A stretch of DNA of 64,000 bases from contig OU452223.1 in the NCBI GenBank assembly GCA_911728455.2, positions 3,060,174 to 3,124,173 on the forward strand, written 5' to 3'. Made by a program: the position numbers and the translations under genes. A model generated the notes under the pieces. The model saw only the letters and a program-made list of their open reading frames with translations. It was not told the DNA's origin and ran no database searches. This document shows positions 36,433-47,200 of the stretch, piece by piece. The DNA is from Marthasterias glacialis. Lineage: Eukaryota; Echinodermata; Asteroidea; Forcipulatida; Asteriidae. Numbering within the stretch: position 1 is the stretch's first letter; each line of letters starts with the position of its first letter.

Positions 36433-36520
36433 CCGCTTGCACTGAAGGCAACATTGGATGATGTTATTTGGAACTTGGCCATCTACTTGTTGATGAGTAG
36501 ATTTCTTAAGACTAACATGG
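36433..36520 (-). CDS. Exon candidate T, copy 3
   Basis: 88 bp, acceptor GGGGGTTGTATCTGCAG, donor GTAAAAATA. Phase-2 frame open: HVSLKKSTHQQVDGQVPNNI then IQCCLQCKR. The most consensus-like copy. Confidence 0.55.
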
Positions 36521-36945
36521 CTGCAGATACAACCCCCAAAAAAGGGATTTCTGTTATTTGGAATTTATAAGGGATGTGACAGGATAACATTATTGGTTAA
36601 AGAGGTAATACATCATTGGTTTTATAACAGATGCATTTATTCTCATCATCTACAATTTAAGTGAACGTTGATGAAGTCTGTTGCCATGGAAATAGAGATG
36701 TTGTGCTTAGCAGGCTTAATTTAGTTAGTGCAATCAAAACAGTGATTTGAGGGGACTTCAAATGCCAGAGGGTTTTTTTTCTCTTGAGAACTGGTTCTGG
36801 TATAACCTTTATTAGAAGCTTTTCAGAATGAAATCAATGTAGCAAATGTCCTGCATTTTGAATTTTTACCAGCATCTAAAATTTGGTTTGATAAATGTGT
36901 TTAAGATGAATCATCTCATCAAGGAACTTGCTGTAATTGAAAAAT
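36521..36945. other. Module flank before array 5
   Basis: Same as 23912-24339; leads straight into array 5, so exons S1, S2 and R are absent from this module. Confidence 0.65.
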
Positions 36946-38675
36946 GCAGGAGGATTGGGGGCTGGGCAGTGGGGGCAACTCTTGCTCAAGGCAGTATCTT
37001 ACTAGTGGTGTGGCCGGAGGGCTGGGGGCTGGGCAGTGGGTGGCAACTCTTGCTCATGGCAGCATCTTACTAGCGGTGTGGCAGGAGGGTTGGGGGCTGG
37101 GCAGTTGGGGGGGGGGGCAACAATTGCTTGAGGCAGCATCTTATTAGCAGTGTGGCTGGAGGATTGGGGGCTGGGCATTGGGGGAAGAACTCTTGCTCAT
37201 GGCAGCATCTTGCTAGTGGTGTGGCTGGAGGGTTCGGGGCTGGGCAGTGGGGAACAACTCTTGCTCTTGGCAGCATCTTACTAGCGGTGTGGCCGGAGGG
37301 TTTGGGGTTGGGCAGTGGGGGAACAACTCTTGCTCATAGCATTATTTTAGTAGCGGTGTGGCCGAAGGGTTGGGGGCTGGGCAGTGGGGGGGGCAACTCT
37401 TGCTCATGGCAGCATCTTACTAGCGGTGTGGCAGGAGGGTTGGGGGATGGGCAGTGGGGGAACAATTCTTGCTCATGGCAGCATCTTACAAGCGGTATGG
37501 CCGGAGGGTTGGGGGTTGGGCAGTTGGGAACAACTCTTGCTCATTGCAGCATCTTACTAGCGGTGTGGCCGGAGGGTTGGGGGCTAGGCAGTGGGGGAAG
37601 AACTCTTGCTCATGGCAGCATCTTACTAGCGGTGAGGCCGGAGGGTTGGGGATTGGGCAGCTGGGGGCAACTCTTGCTCATGGCAGCATCTTACTAGCGG
37701 TGTGGCCGGAGGGTTGGGGTCTGGGCCATGAGGGGGGGGGGGCAACTCTTGCTCAAGGCAGAATCTCACTAGCGGTGTGGCCGGAGGGTTGGGGGCTGGG
37801 CAGTGGGGGAACAATTCTTGCTCATGGCAGCATCCTACTAGCGGTATGGCCGGAGGGTTGGGCAGTTGGGAACAACTCTTGCTCATGACAGCATCTTACT
37901 AGCAGTGTGGCCGGAGGGTTGGGTGAAGGGCATTGGGGGAACAACTCTTGCTCATGGCAGCATCTTACTAGCGGTGTGGCCGAAGGGTTGGGGGCCAGGC
38001 AGTGGGGAAACAACTCTTGCTCATGGCAGCATCTTACTAGCAGCGTTGTCAGAGGGTTGGGGCTGGGCAGTGTTGGGGCTGGGCCGTGGGGGGCAACTCT
38101 TGCTCATGGCAGCATCTTACTAGCAGTGAGGCCCGAGGGTTGGGGGCTGGGCAGTGGGGGACAACTCTTGCTCATGGCAGCATCTTACTAACGGTGTGGC
38201 CGGAGGGTTGGGGGTTGGGCAGTTGGGAACAACTCTTGCTCATGACAGCATCTTACTAGCAGTGTGGCCGGAGGGTTGGGCGAAGGGCATTGGGGGAACA
38301 ACTCTTGCTCATGGCAGCATCTTACTAGCGGTGTGGCTGAAGGGTTGGGGGCCAGGCAGTGGGGAAACAACTCTTGCTCATGGCAGCATCTTACTAGCAG
38401 CGTTGTCAGAGGGTTGGGGCTGGGCAGTGTTGGGGCTGGGCCGTGGGGGGCAACTCTTGCTCATGGCAGCATCTTACTAGCGGTGAGGCCGGAGGGTTGG
38501 GGGCTGGGCAGTGGGGGACAACTTCTGCTCATGGCAGCATCTTACTAGCGGTGTGGCCGGAGGGTTGGGGTCTGGGCCATGAGGGGGGGGGGGGGGAAAC
38601 TCTTGCTCATGACAGAATCCTACTAGCGGTGTGGCTGGAGGGTTGGGGGCTGGGTAGTGGGGGGCACTTGCCCCT
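36946..38675. repeat. 69-bp minisatellite, array 5 (about 26 units)
   Basis: The left junction is of the array 2 type and the right junction of the array 1/3/4 type, so the array is a hybrid. A block of about 310 bp (four to five units, with TTGGGTGAAGGGCATTGGGG and AGCAGCGTTGTCAGAGGGTT variants) is repeated at about 37860-38110 and 38215-38470. Confidence 0.95.
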
Positions 38676-39427
38676 ACAAAATTCCAGTCTCTGCCAGGTG
38701 CCCCCCCCCCAAAAAAAAAAAAAAAAAATGGAGATACATGTAATTTTGTAACAAAAACTGTACCTGAGCCCCCTTTTCCCTGTGTTCCCCAGTGAAAATA
38801 TCTTGGCTGCGCCGCAGCAACTTACATTATGTCAAATCATCAAAATTATTGCTGTTAATAAAATAATTGTTGCAAAAGTGGCTCCCAAAAAAATACTAGA
38901 ACAATTATCAGCCTTTGTTTAAATGTTGATGGTGCCCTGTACACCACCCCTTGGATCACCTTCTTCTATTCCTGTAGGTAGAGTCAGTAAATGTTACCTT
39001 TGTAATGACCAACACAAAAGGAACTCTCACCTTACAAAGTAATGTCTCTGGCAGGAATCATAGAGCAATCTACCTTGTGAATAACAAAACACTGTTAACG
39101 CCATCATCAAGAAATGTGAAGTTGCTGTCTCTTCCCTAACAGCTGGTTCACAAGCTGCCTTTACACTCTCTGTAATGGACAAAAACAAAATCCTGAACAG
39201 TAGAGAAGCACAATAGAGGGTGCCAGACAGGCAGAAACAACAAAATATCTACTAGTTCTTTCAAAGCCAACAATTTGTAAAAAGCTTTTAAAAGAGTAGC
39301 TAAATACCGCCTTATGATTAGAACATTACTGACAAAACCTTCAAAAAGTCAAACAACAACCAAGATTATAAAATTAAATCCATTGCATGATCTCTGAATT
39401 AAAACAAGTGCTTGATGATATATTTAC
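38676..39427. other. Module block Q, copy 4
   Basis: Conserved block; CTCF-like CACAATAGAGGGTGCCAG near 39210 has one core change (GGT for GGC). Confidence 0.65.
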
Positions 39428-39515
39428 CCGCTTGCGCTGAAGGCAACATTTGATGATGTTATTTGGAACTTGGCCATTTACTTGTTGATGAGTAGATTTC
39501 TTAAGACTAACATGG
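39428..39515 (-). CDS. Exon candidate T, copy 4
   Basis: 88 bp, frame open: HVSLKKSTHQQVNGQVPNNI then IKCCLQRKR. The last cysteine of the CxxC-like end is replaced by arginine. Splice sites are kept. Confidence 0.45.
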
Positions 39516-40132
39516 CTGCAGATACAAAAAAAGGGGGATTTCTGTTATTTGGAATTAATAAGGGATGTGACAGGATAACATTATTGGTTAAAGAGGTAAT
39601 ACATCATTGGTTTTATAACAGATGTATTTATTTTCATCCTCTACTCCACAATTTCAGTGAACATTGATGAAGTATGTTGCCATGGAAATAGAGATGTTGT
39701 GCAAAGCAGGCTTAATTTAGTTAGTGCAATCAAAACAGTGATTTGAGGGGACTTCAAATGACTTTCTCTTGAGAACTGGTTCTGGTATAACCTTTATTAT
39801 AAGTTTTTCAGAATAAAATCAATGTAGCAAATGTCCTGCATTTAAAATTTTTACCAGCATCTAAGATTTGGTTTGATAAATGTGTTTAACATGAATCATC
39901 TCATCAAGGAACTTGCTGTAATTGAAAAAAAAAAAACACCAGTGCTTTGGTCACTTTAAATTTTCTATTCTTGCAAAGAAATGACCTTGACAATCTTTCA
40001 GACAGAAATACTTCTTTGGAGCATGTTTGGAGGACTCGATTGAAACGGATTGGTTTTTCCAATCAGTGACATTCAAAATATAACCAGTACATTTCAAGAG
40101 TTATCAAATTACATGCAATGTCTGTAACTTAC
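39516..40132. other. Intron-like block, no gene seen
   Basis: Matches 31099-31580. This is the unexpanded version of the site where arrays 2 and 5 begin (near 39925). Confidence 0.6.
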
Positions 40133-40239
40133 ATGCACTTGGGTAGAGGAAACAGTTTCTATTCATGGGACTAACAGTATCACGCTGCATACCTTGATTA
40201 AATGTAACATTCTGGCTATGGCCAAAGGTCAGCGCACAT
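40133..40239 (-). CDS. Exon candidate S2, copy 2
   Basis: 107 bp with the same acceptor and GTAAGTTAC donor as at 31581. CALTFGHSQNVTFNQG, then MQRDTVSPMNRNCFLYPSA: one cysteine changed to arginine, two other substitutions, no frame damage. Confidence 0.5.
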
Positions 40240-40423
40240 CTGCAAAATAAGAAGAAACAGATGGGGAAAGGGAAGAAATGAATGTGTTAGGCAGATTTGA
40301 AACTTCAAAGATGAGTAAGATCTAATCCATTAGGATTGCCATTAGTTTACATTACTTGGTTATGTTGGATGGTTTTACTCTTTGTAGTTTTCTCTTTGCA
40401 GAGTTGACTTTTTCTCTACCATA

Positions 40424-40519
40424 CTAGGCCTTATCCTGAATACCGCCCTCTCTGTCAGACTGGCCTGCAATAACCTGATCTGCATCATGTCGGGACTTGC
40501 CTAGCTTCTTTGCATTTAT
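40424..40519 (-). CDS. Exon candidate S1, copy 2 (possible terminal exon)
   Basis: Opens in phase 0 at acceptor ATCTCTTTTCAG. 31 codons to TAG: INAKKLGKSRHDADQV, then IAGQSDREGGIQDKA. The stop comes ten codons earlier than in copy 1 (GCCTAG against GCCTGG). Phase fits exon R at 41763 and, before that, the coiled-coil-like exon at 43985. Confidence 0.5.
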   Translation of the reverse strand: MNAKKLGKSRHDADQVIAGQSDREGGIQDKA

Positions 40520-40611
40520 CTGAAAAGAGATGAGATTAAACAAGGTGGCAGAAAATTTTTTTCATAAAGTAGTTCACATTGGATGGTCATATTAATGCAA
40601 GAAACAGCAGA

Positions 40612-41028
40612 TTGCAAATCCCCCCCCGTTTTGTTTTTTAAATAGTGTCTCATCGTTTTTTTTTCTGCACGCTGAGCCTTTTTGACTTTTTTGGCCAATG
40701 TATGAGGCACATTTTGACACAAAATTTATGGAAATTGGAGTTGCAGTTCTCTCACAGTGAGAGATTTTCGAAAGTATGTTCTAATTTGATGCAAACGTTT
40801 CCATTGACTTACTACACAAAAGCATGTACGTAGTGTTTATTTTCAGGAAGTCTTTTGCCAATTAATGAGCTATAATTACGTAATACATTAATTAATTCAA
40901 ATAAATTTCTCACAGATACTTATTATGTATTGCTCTATTACCGTAACAAATATCATCAAATCCAACATTGCATGGCTGAGATCTGGGGGGGGGGGAAGCT
41001 AAAACAAAAACGGCTCTTTGAGGGTTAA
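40612..41028 (+). mobile_element. TTAA/CCCT miniature transposon, copy B
   Basis: Right end CTTTGAGGG then TTAA (41025-41028). The paralogous position at 32069-32072 is an unoccupied TTAA in otherwise matching sequence, which supports TTAA targeting. The left end and a few flanking bases are lost. Body shared, in reverse, with 25670-26039. Confidence 0.65.
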
Positions 41029-41331
41029 TGCAAAGTTAACAAACCACTTAACACAACAAATTTTTAAGACAAATCTTTACACTAGAACTCCAAATTTTTA
41101 AAAGTTGAAATACAATGATTCAAACATTCTTTAAGCCCTTCATGACTGTATTAACAAAAATTACCGTGCCTGTGAGGAGCTTTTAAAAGAGTAGCTAAAT
41201 ATTGCCATATGATTAGAAAATAACTGACAAAAACCTTTAAAAAAAGTCAAACAACAACCAAGATTATAAAATTAAATCCATTGCTTTCTACAATGATCTC
41301 TGGATTAAAACAAGTGCTTGTATATATTTAC
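41029..41331. other. Junction of two module pieces
   Basis: At about 41177 the R-flank sequence switches to the Q-type sequence (AGTAGCTAAATATTGCCAT), an internal partial duplication of the module. Confidence 0.6.
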
Positions 41332-41420
41332 CCGCTTGCACTGAAGGCAACATTGGATGATGTTATTTGGAACTTGGCCATCTACTTGTAGATGAGTAGA
41401 TTTCTTAAGACTAACTATGG
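41332..41420 (-). pseudogene. Exon T, copy 5, frameshifted
   Basis: 89 bp instead of 88: an extra A near the 5' side of the exon (CCATAGTTAGTC against CCATGTTAGTC) shifts the frame. Splice sites remain. Probably a dead copy. Confidence 0.5.
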
Positions 41421-41762
41421 CTGCAGATACAACCAAAAAAAGGCTTTGCTGTTATTTGGAATTTATAAGGGATGTGACAGGATAACATTATTGGTTAAAG
41501 AGGTAATACATCATTGGCTATATAACAGATGTATTTATTCTCATCCTCTACTCTACAATTTAAGTGAACATTGATGAAGTAAGTTGCCATGGAAAGAGAG
41601 ATGTTGTGCATAGCAGGCTAAATGCTAAAAGACCTATGCAAGGTATTATTTTTTTTAAAACCTCTGCAATAATCTTTTTTGAGAATATCGCTGTCTTCTT
41701 TTTACTTTTATTAACACAAAATAGCCCAACTGTTCAGTTTGAATAAATGACAAAAGTATTAC
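41421..41762. other. Module junction, no gene seen
   Basis: Switches at about 41637 from Q-type back to R-type flank (TATGCAAGGTATTATTTTTT). Confidence 0.6.
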
Positions 41763-41873
41763 CTTGTAAATGAAGTCTGAGTGTGTTAGCAACATGGCAC
41801 AAATAGGCACTAGGCTCCATCGGTTATGAAATGTCAGCTCATTGACCAATGGGGAAACCTCTCTGACATGGAT
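41763..41873 (-). CDS. Exon candidate R, copy 3
   Basis: 111 bp, phase 0 to 0, acceptor TTTCCTCTGATAG, donor GTAATACTT. IHVREVSPLVNELTFHNRW, then SLVPICAMLLTHSDFIYK. It stands between the coiled-coil-like exon (43985, phase 0 exit) and S1 (40519, phase 0 entry), so the three can be spliced in frame. Confidence 0.6.
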
Positions 41874-42215
41874 CTATCAGAGGAAACTGGAAAGATAAGA
41901 AACCATGGTTACATCAAACACAGTTGAAAGGGATGACACATCAGTGGTGTTTGGAAAAGGAAAATCATTCAAATCCTTCAGTTTCCACTAAAAACACCAT
42001 ACAACCAAGAAATCCTGTACCACTGAAGGTGCATAAAACTAACCACCACAGATTGTTTTCTTGACTTGATGGGTAGATTGTCATTGTGCTGTTAATAGAC
42101 AGTTCTGACAAACTATTTGTTTGTCTTGTTATCCCACAAATAAAGATCCTTGACATTTATTTGGCTGAACTACATCACGGGTTATCCATTATTTTGCCTT
42201 TATTTATAACCGTAA
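41874..42215. other. Module flank, no gene seen
   Basis: Conserved with 25188-25540 and 32419-32760; marks the right end of the module family. Confidence 0.6.
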
Positions 42216-42570
42216 TGCTCCCAACTTTAATATTGGAGAGCATCCAATAGCATTTCAATTTTGGACTCTTCTGGTCATTTTGGGTTGACTGATCTTATTC
42301 TCATGCTGCACATCGTCTTTGTAAAAATTGCCATCACATGTCGAATCATCGATCTCTTTAAACAAGTTTAAAAAAACCTAAAAACTCATCTTTTTAATGA
42401 AGTGTTGGCATAATGTTGTTTAATGGGTACTTTGCTTTATCGTTGTATTTTGTATGTATTTAGTTTTGTAAAGGCGCCATGAGCACTTTTGTGGATTTGT
42501 ACGCTTAATAAATTTTCATTATTATTATTATTATTATTATTAATATTATTATTATTATTATTATTATCAT
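42216..42570 (+). mobile_element. LINE 3' end (L2/CR1-like) with ATT microsatellite tail
   Basis: Same LINE C-terminal remnant as in the modules, but here it continues to a natural end. A piece reading like LKTHLFNE (near 42378) is followed by a 3' UTR ending GCTTAATAAATTTTC and an (ATT)n tail of about 50 bp. It shows what lay downstream before the Mutator-like fusion. Confidence 0.65.
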
Positions 42571-43135
42571 TATTTAAACAGAATCTTTGAGCGCATGTAC
42601 CCGTCAGCGTTCAAAGACCAGTGCTACTGCCAGTGGGAAAGCATTTGAAAATTGTTTTCATTCTGCAGACCAATCAGGCTTTTTTATTCTATTATTTAAA
42701 ACTTGAACAAATAATTTGTAAAAATAAGCAATGATCTATGTGTCAGTTATATACAACCAATATTGGATGCATGTAATAAAGCAGCATACAATCAATTGAT
42801 GAAATCTTTGCCTTAACAAATGAAACAGTCCAGATTACACCTTGTGATAACAATCTGCTACATTTTATTGGCATGCATCCAATATTTGTATATTATACTT
42901 CATAAAACCTCCAATACACTGTAAATCAACAAAGCCTGGGGGACTAGAGGACACCCAGAACTTGTTACAATTCACTTTTCACTGTAACCAAAAACCAAAG
43001 ATTCTTATGCCAACAATTCAATTTGAATGAGAATGCACAAGTCTTCTTGTTGATAACAATTTTGGCTGAATGAACTTGGATCTTGTCTTACATTACAGTT
43101 TGCTTACAGATTATTGTTAAGCAATACTCTCAACA
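42571..43135. other. AT-rich DNA, nothing recognised
   Basis: No exon-like open segment with splice sites, no transposon ends seen. Confidence 0.5.
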
Positions 43136-43260
43136 GGGCCCAATTTCATGACACTTCTTACCATGGAGTTCTGCACTCACACACTGCTGCAGCCCATAGT
43201 AATATGCACGTTACAGTGTGCACAGTACTCTCCCTTAACCAGCACCATGAAATTTGGTCT
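43136..43260. mobile_element. Short inverted-repeat element (GGGCCC type)
   Basis: Left GGGCCCAATTTCATG, right CATGAAATTTGGTCT; 125 bp. Related to the better-preserved copy at 54119. Confidence 0.55.
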
Positions 43261-43345
43261 AGCACTTTTATGATACTGATGATTTGTCTAAACTCCTATT
43301 TACTTGATTCTAAGACACACGACATGATTCCTCTCATCTCATACA

Positions 43346-43977
43346 TAGGCATGTGAGTTTACAGTTACTTTTGTAACCATGTAACCGTTTCCGAAACAGT
43401 TGGTTACCCGTTTAACCGACCGTTGAAGAAACAAAGTTAAGAGTTAAAAACGCACGTAAACATGACGATGGCACGTGCAGTCAACACATTGCAACTTCAT
43501 TACAGCACTTTGACTTCGAGCAATCACCCCGCAAAAAATCAAAAAGCAAAAACAAGAAGGAACAGATCTTACATTTTACTGTTAAATACTCTTTCCATTC
43601 CTCCAGGGTATCGTAAATGCTAAAGTGTAAGCTTAATAAGACCTATATATTGTGTAGTTTTTCGTAAACATGCTGCAATTGCCGGGGAACTAGCTCCACA
43701 GACCATACTTTAAAATGTTTCCGCGTGGCACCAGCGATTATAATGCTGTGTAAACATCTAGCAGTTTGTGCACCAGGGATGTACCGAGCATGCGCAGTTT
43801 TGTCATAATGCACTGGTATACTTCAACAATAGAGGGCGTACATCGTGATGACAATGTGGTGTGCACTTTTGAGTGCAGTTTTTGACGGTTATCCGAGCTG
43901 TAAAAATGTAACCGTGAAACAGGACGATCGGTCAGTTAACTGTGTAACTGTGTAACTGTGTAACAGGCAGAGGCCTA
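43346..43977. mobile_element. hAT-like miniature element beside an exon
   Basis: Ends TAGGCATGTG and CAGAGGCCTA form a short imperfect inverted repeat. Flanks CTCATACA and GTCATACC share TCATAC, consistent with an 8-bp target duplication that has aged. Inner ends are rich in GTTAACTG and GTAACCG words. No transposase frame. The right flank is the splice donor of the 43985-44092 exon. Confidence 0.5.
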
Positions 43978-43984
43978 GTCATAC

Positions 43985-44092
43985 CTGATTTCGTTGGTCT
44001 AGTTCATGTTCCAGCAGTGACCTCATCTGCTTCAGCTTAAGACTACCACACTTCTCATCCTCAAGATGCTGAACTAGACTTGAATTCTCCTT
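43985..44092 (-). CDS. Coiled-coil-like exon
   Basis: 108 bp, 36 codons, phase 0 to 0. Acceptor TTTGTTCTTTACAG, donor GTATGACT. Encodes KENSSLVQHLEDEKCGSL, then KLKQMRSLLEHELDQRNQ: highly charged with leucines at heptad-like spacing, so a coiled coil is likely. Not seen elsewhere in the window. Phases allow splicing onward to R (41763). The partner upstream is uncertain because the 48362 exon exits in phase 2. Family not recognised. Confidence 0.65.
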
Positions 44093-44234
44093 CTGTAAAG
44101 AACAAAGATGAAAAAGAGGAAGATAATGTGAAAGTGAAATCTAGTAGAAGGCCTGATACTTCATTCAAGGGCAATACATTGTTTTCCTTAGTAAAGAGCA
44201 CCTCAAGGAAGAAATGGAAACTTCTACTGCAACC

Positions 44235-47200
44235 ATTGAATGGGCTAAAGGCAGTCACCAGAGGGCACCGAGGTCATTGCCCCAATTACCTCCTTGAAGT
44301 ATCAGGCCTGCAGTAGAATTGTAAACCAATGATGACCCACCAGGGGGCACTGAGGTCATTGCCCCAATTACCTCCTTGAAGTATCAGGCCTGCAGTAGAA
44401 CTGTAAACCAACGATGACCCACCAGGGGGTACTGAGGTCATTGACCCTACTACCTCCTTGAAGTATCAGGCCTGCAGTAGAATTGTAAACCATTGATGAC
44501 CCACATGGGGGCACTCCATTACATCATCTTTCTCTTTTTGATGACCCACATAGGGGCACTGAGATCACTGCCTTCCTTTACCTCCTTGAAGTATCAGTCC
44601 TGCAGAAGAACTGTAAACCAATGATGACCCACCAGGGGGTACTGAGGTCGTTGCCCCCAATTACCTCCTTGAAGTATCAGGCCTGCAGTAGAACTGTAAA
44701 CCAATGATGACCCACCAGGGGGTACTGAGGTCATTGACCCTACTACCTCCTTGAAGTATCAGGCCTGCAGTAGAATTGTAAACCATTGATGACCCACATG
44801 GGGGCACTCCATTACATCATCTTTCTCTTTTTGATGACCCACATGGGGGCACTGAGATCACTGCCTTCCTTTACCTGAGGTCATTGCCCCAAATTACCTC
44901 CTTGAAGAATCAGGTCTGCAGTAGAACTGTAAACCAATGATGACCCACATGGGGGCACTCCATTACATCATCTTTCTCTTTTTGATGACCCACCAGGGGG
45001 TACTGAGGTCATTGCCTCCATTACCTCCTTGAAGTATCAGTCCTGCAATAGAATTGTAAACCAATGATGACCCACCAGGGGGTACTGAGGTCATTGCCTG
45101 CATTACCTCCTTGAAGTATCAGTCCTGCAATAGAATTGTAAACCAATGATGACCCACCAGGGGGTACTGAGGTCATTGCCTGCATTACCTCCTTGAAGTA
45201 TCAGTCCTGCAATAGAATTGTAAACCAATGATGACCCACCAGGGGGTTACCTCCTTTACCTCATTGAAGTATCAGGCCTGCAGTAGATTTGTAAACCAAT
45301 GATGACCCACCAGGGGGCACTGAGGTCATTGCCTCCATTACCTCCTTGAAGTATCAGGCCTGCAGTAGATTTGTAAACCAATGATGACCCACCAGGGGGC
45401 ACTGAGGTCATTGCCTCCATTACCTCCTTGAAGTATCAGGCCTGCAGTAGATTTGTAAACCAATGATGACCCACCAGGGGGCACTGAGGTCATTGCCTCC
45501 ATTACCTCCTTGAAGTATTAGGCCTGCAGTAGAATTGTAAACCAATGATGACCCACCAGGGGGCACTGAGGTCATTGCCTCCATTACCTCCTTGAAGTAT
45601 CAGGCCTGCAGTAGAATTGTAAACCAATGATGACCCACAAGGGGGCACTGAGGTCAGTGCCTCCATTACCTCCTTGAAGTATCAGGCCTGCAGTAGAATT
45701 GTAAACCAATGTTGACCCACCAGGGGGCACTGATGTCATTGCCTCCATTACCTCCTTGAAGTATCAAGCCTGCAGTAGAATTGTAACCCAATGATGACCC
45801 ACCAGGGGGCACTGAGGTCATTGCCTCCATTACCTCCTTGAAGTATCGGCCTGCAGTAGAATTGTAAACCAATGATGACCCACCAGGGGGTACTAAGGTC
45901 ATTGCCTCCATTACCTCCTTGAAGTATTAGGCCTGCAGTAGAATTGTAAACCAATGATGACCCACCAGGGGGCACTGAGGTCATTGCCTCCATTACCTCC
46001 TTGAAGTATCAGGCCTGCAGTAGAATTGTAAACCAATGATGACCCACAAGGGGGCACTGATGTCATTGCCTCCATTACCTCCTTGAAGTATCAAGCCTGC
46101 AGTAGAATTGTAACCCAATGATGACCCACCAGGGGGCACTGAGGTCATTGCCTCCATTACCTCCTTGAAGTATCGGCCTGCAGTAGAATTGTAAACCAAT
46201 GATGACCCACCAGGGGGTACTAAGGTCATTGCCTCCTTTACCTCCTTGAAGTATCAGGCCTGCAGTAGAAGTGTAAACCAACGATGACCCACCAGGGGGC
46301 ACTGAGATCATTGCCTCCATTACCTCCTTGAAGTATCAGGCCTGCAGTAGAATTGTAACCCAATGATGACCCCTCCAGGGGGCACTGAGGTCATTGCCTC
46401 CATTACCTCCTTGAAGTTTCGGCCTGCAGCAGAATTGTAAACCAATGTTGACCCACCAGGGGGTACTGAGGTCATTGCCTCCATTACCTCCTTGAAGTAT
46501 CAGGCCTGCAGTAGAATTGTAAACCAATGATGACCCACAAGGGGGCACTGAGGTCAGTGCCTCCATTACCTCCTTGAAGTATCAGGCCTGCAGTAGAATT
46601 GTAAACCAATGTTGACCCACCAGGGGGCACTGATGTCATTGCCTCCATTACCTCCTTAAAGTATCAAGCCTGCAGTAGAATTGTAACCCAATGATGACCC
46701 ACCAGGGGGCACTGAGGTCATTGCCTCCATTACCTCCTTGAAGTTTCGGCCTGCAGTAGAATTGTAAACCAATGATGACCCACCAGGGGGTACTAAGGTC
46801 ATTGCCTCCTTTACCTCCTTGAAGTATCAGGCCTGCAGTAGAAGTGTAAACCAACGATGACCCACCAGGGGGCACTGAGATCATTGCCTCCATTACCTCC
46901 TTGAAGTATCAGACCTGCAGTAGAATTGTAAACCAATGATGACCCACCAGGGGGCACTGAGGTCATTGCCTCCATTACCTCCTTGAAGTATCAGGCCTGC
47001 AGTAGATTTGTAAACCAATGATGACCCACCAGGGGGTACTGAGGTCATTGCCTCCATTACCTCCTTGAAGTATCAGGCCTGCAGTAGATTTGTAAACCAA
47101 TGATGACCCACCAGGGGGTACTGAGGTCTTTGCCTCCATTACCTCCTTGAAGTATCAGGCCTGCAGTAGAATTGTAACCCAATGATGACCCACCAGGGGG

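Noticed and set aside
22269-38675. CRISPR-like arrays
   Set aside because: The repeats are contiguous 69-bp units with no unique spacers, in animal-type DNA.
22290-38751. Many repetitive frames in the 69-bp arrays, on both strands
   Set aside because: Explained by a unit length divisible by three and few stop codons in G-rich DNA; no start context or conserved ends.
45666-46893. Minus-strand frames of about 80 codons over the 82-bp array
   Set aside because: They shift frame from unit to unit (82 is not a multiple of three) and recur only because units repeat.
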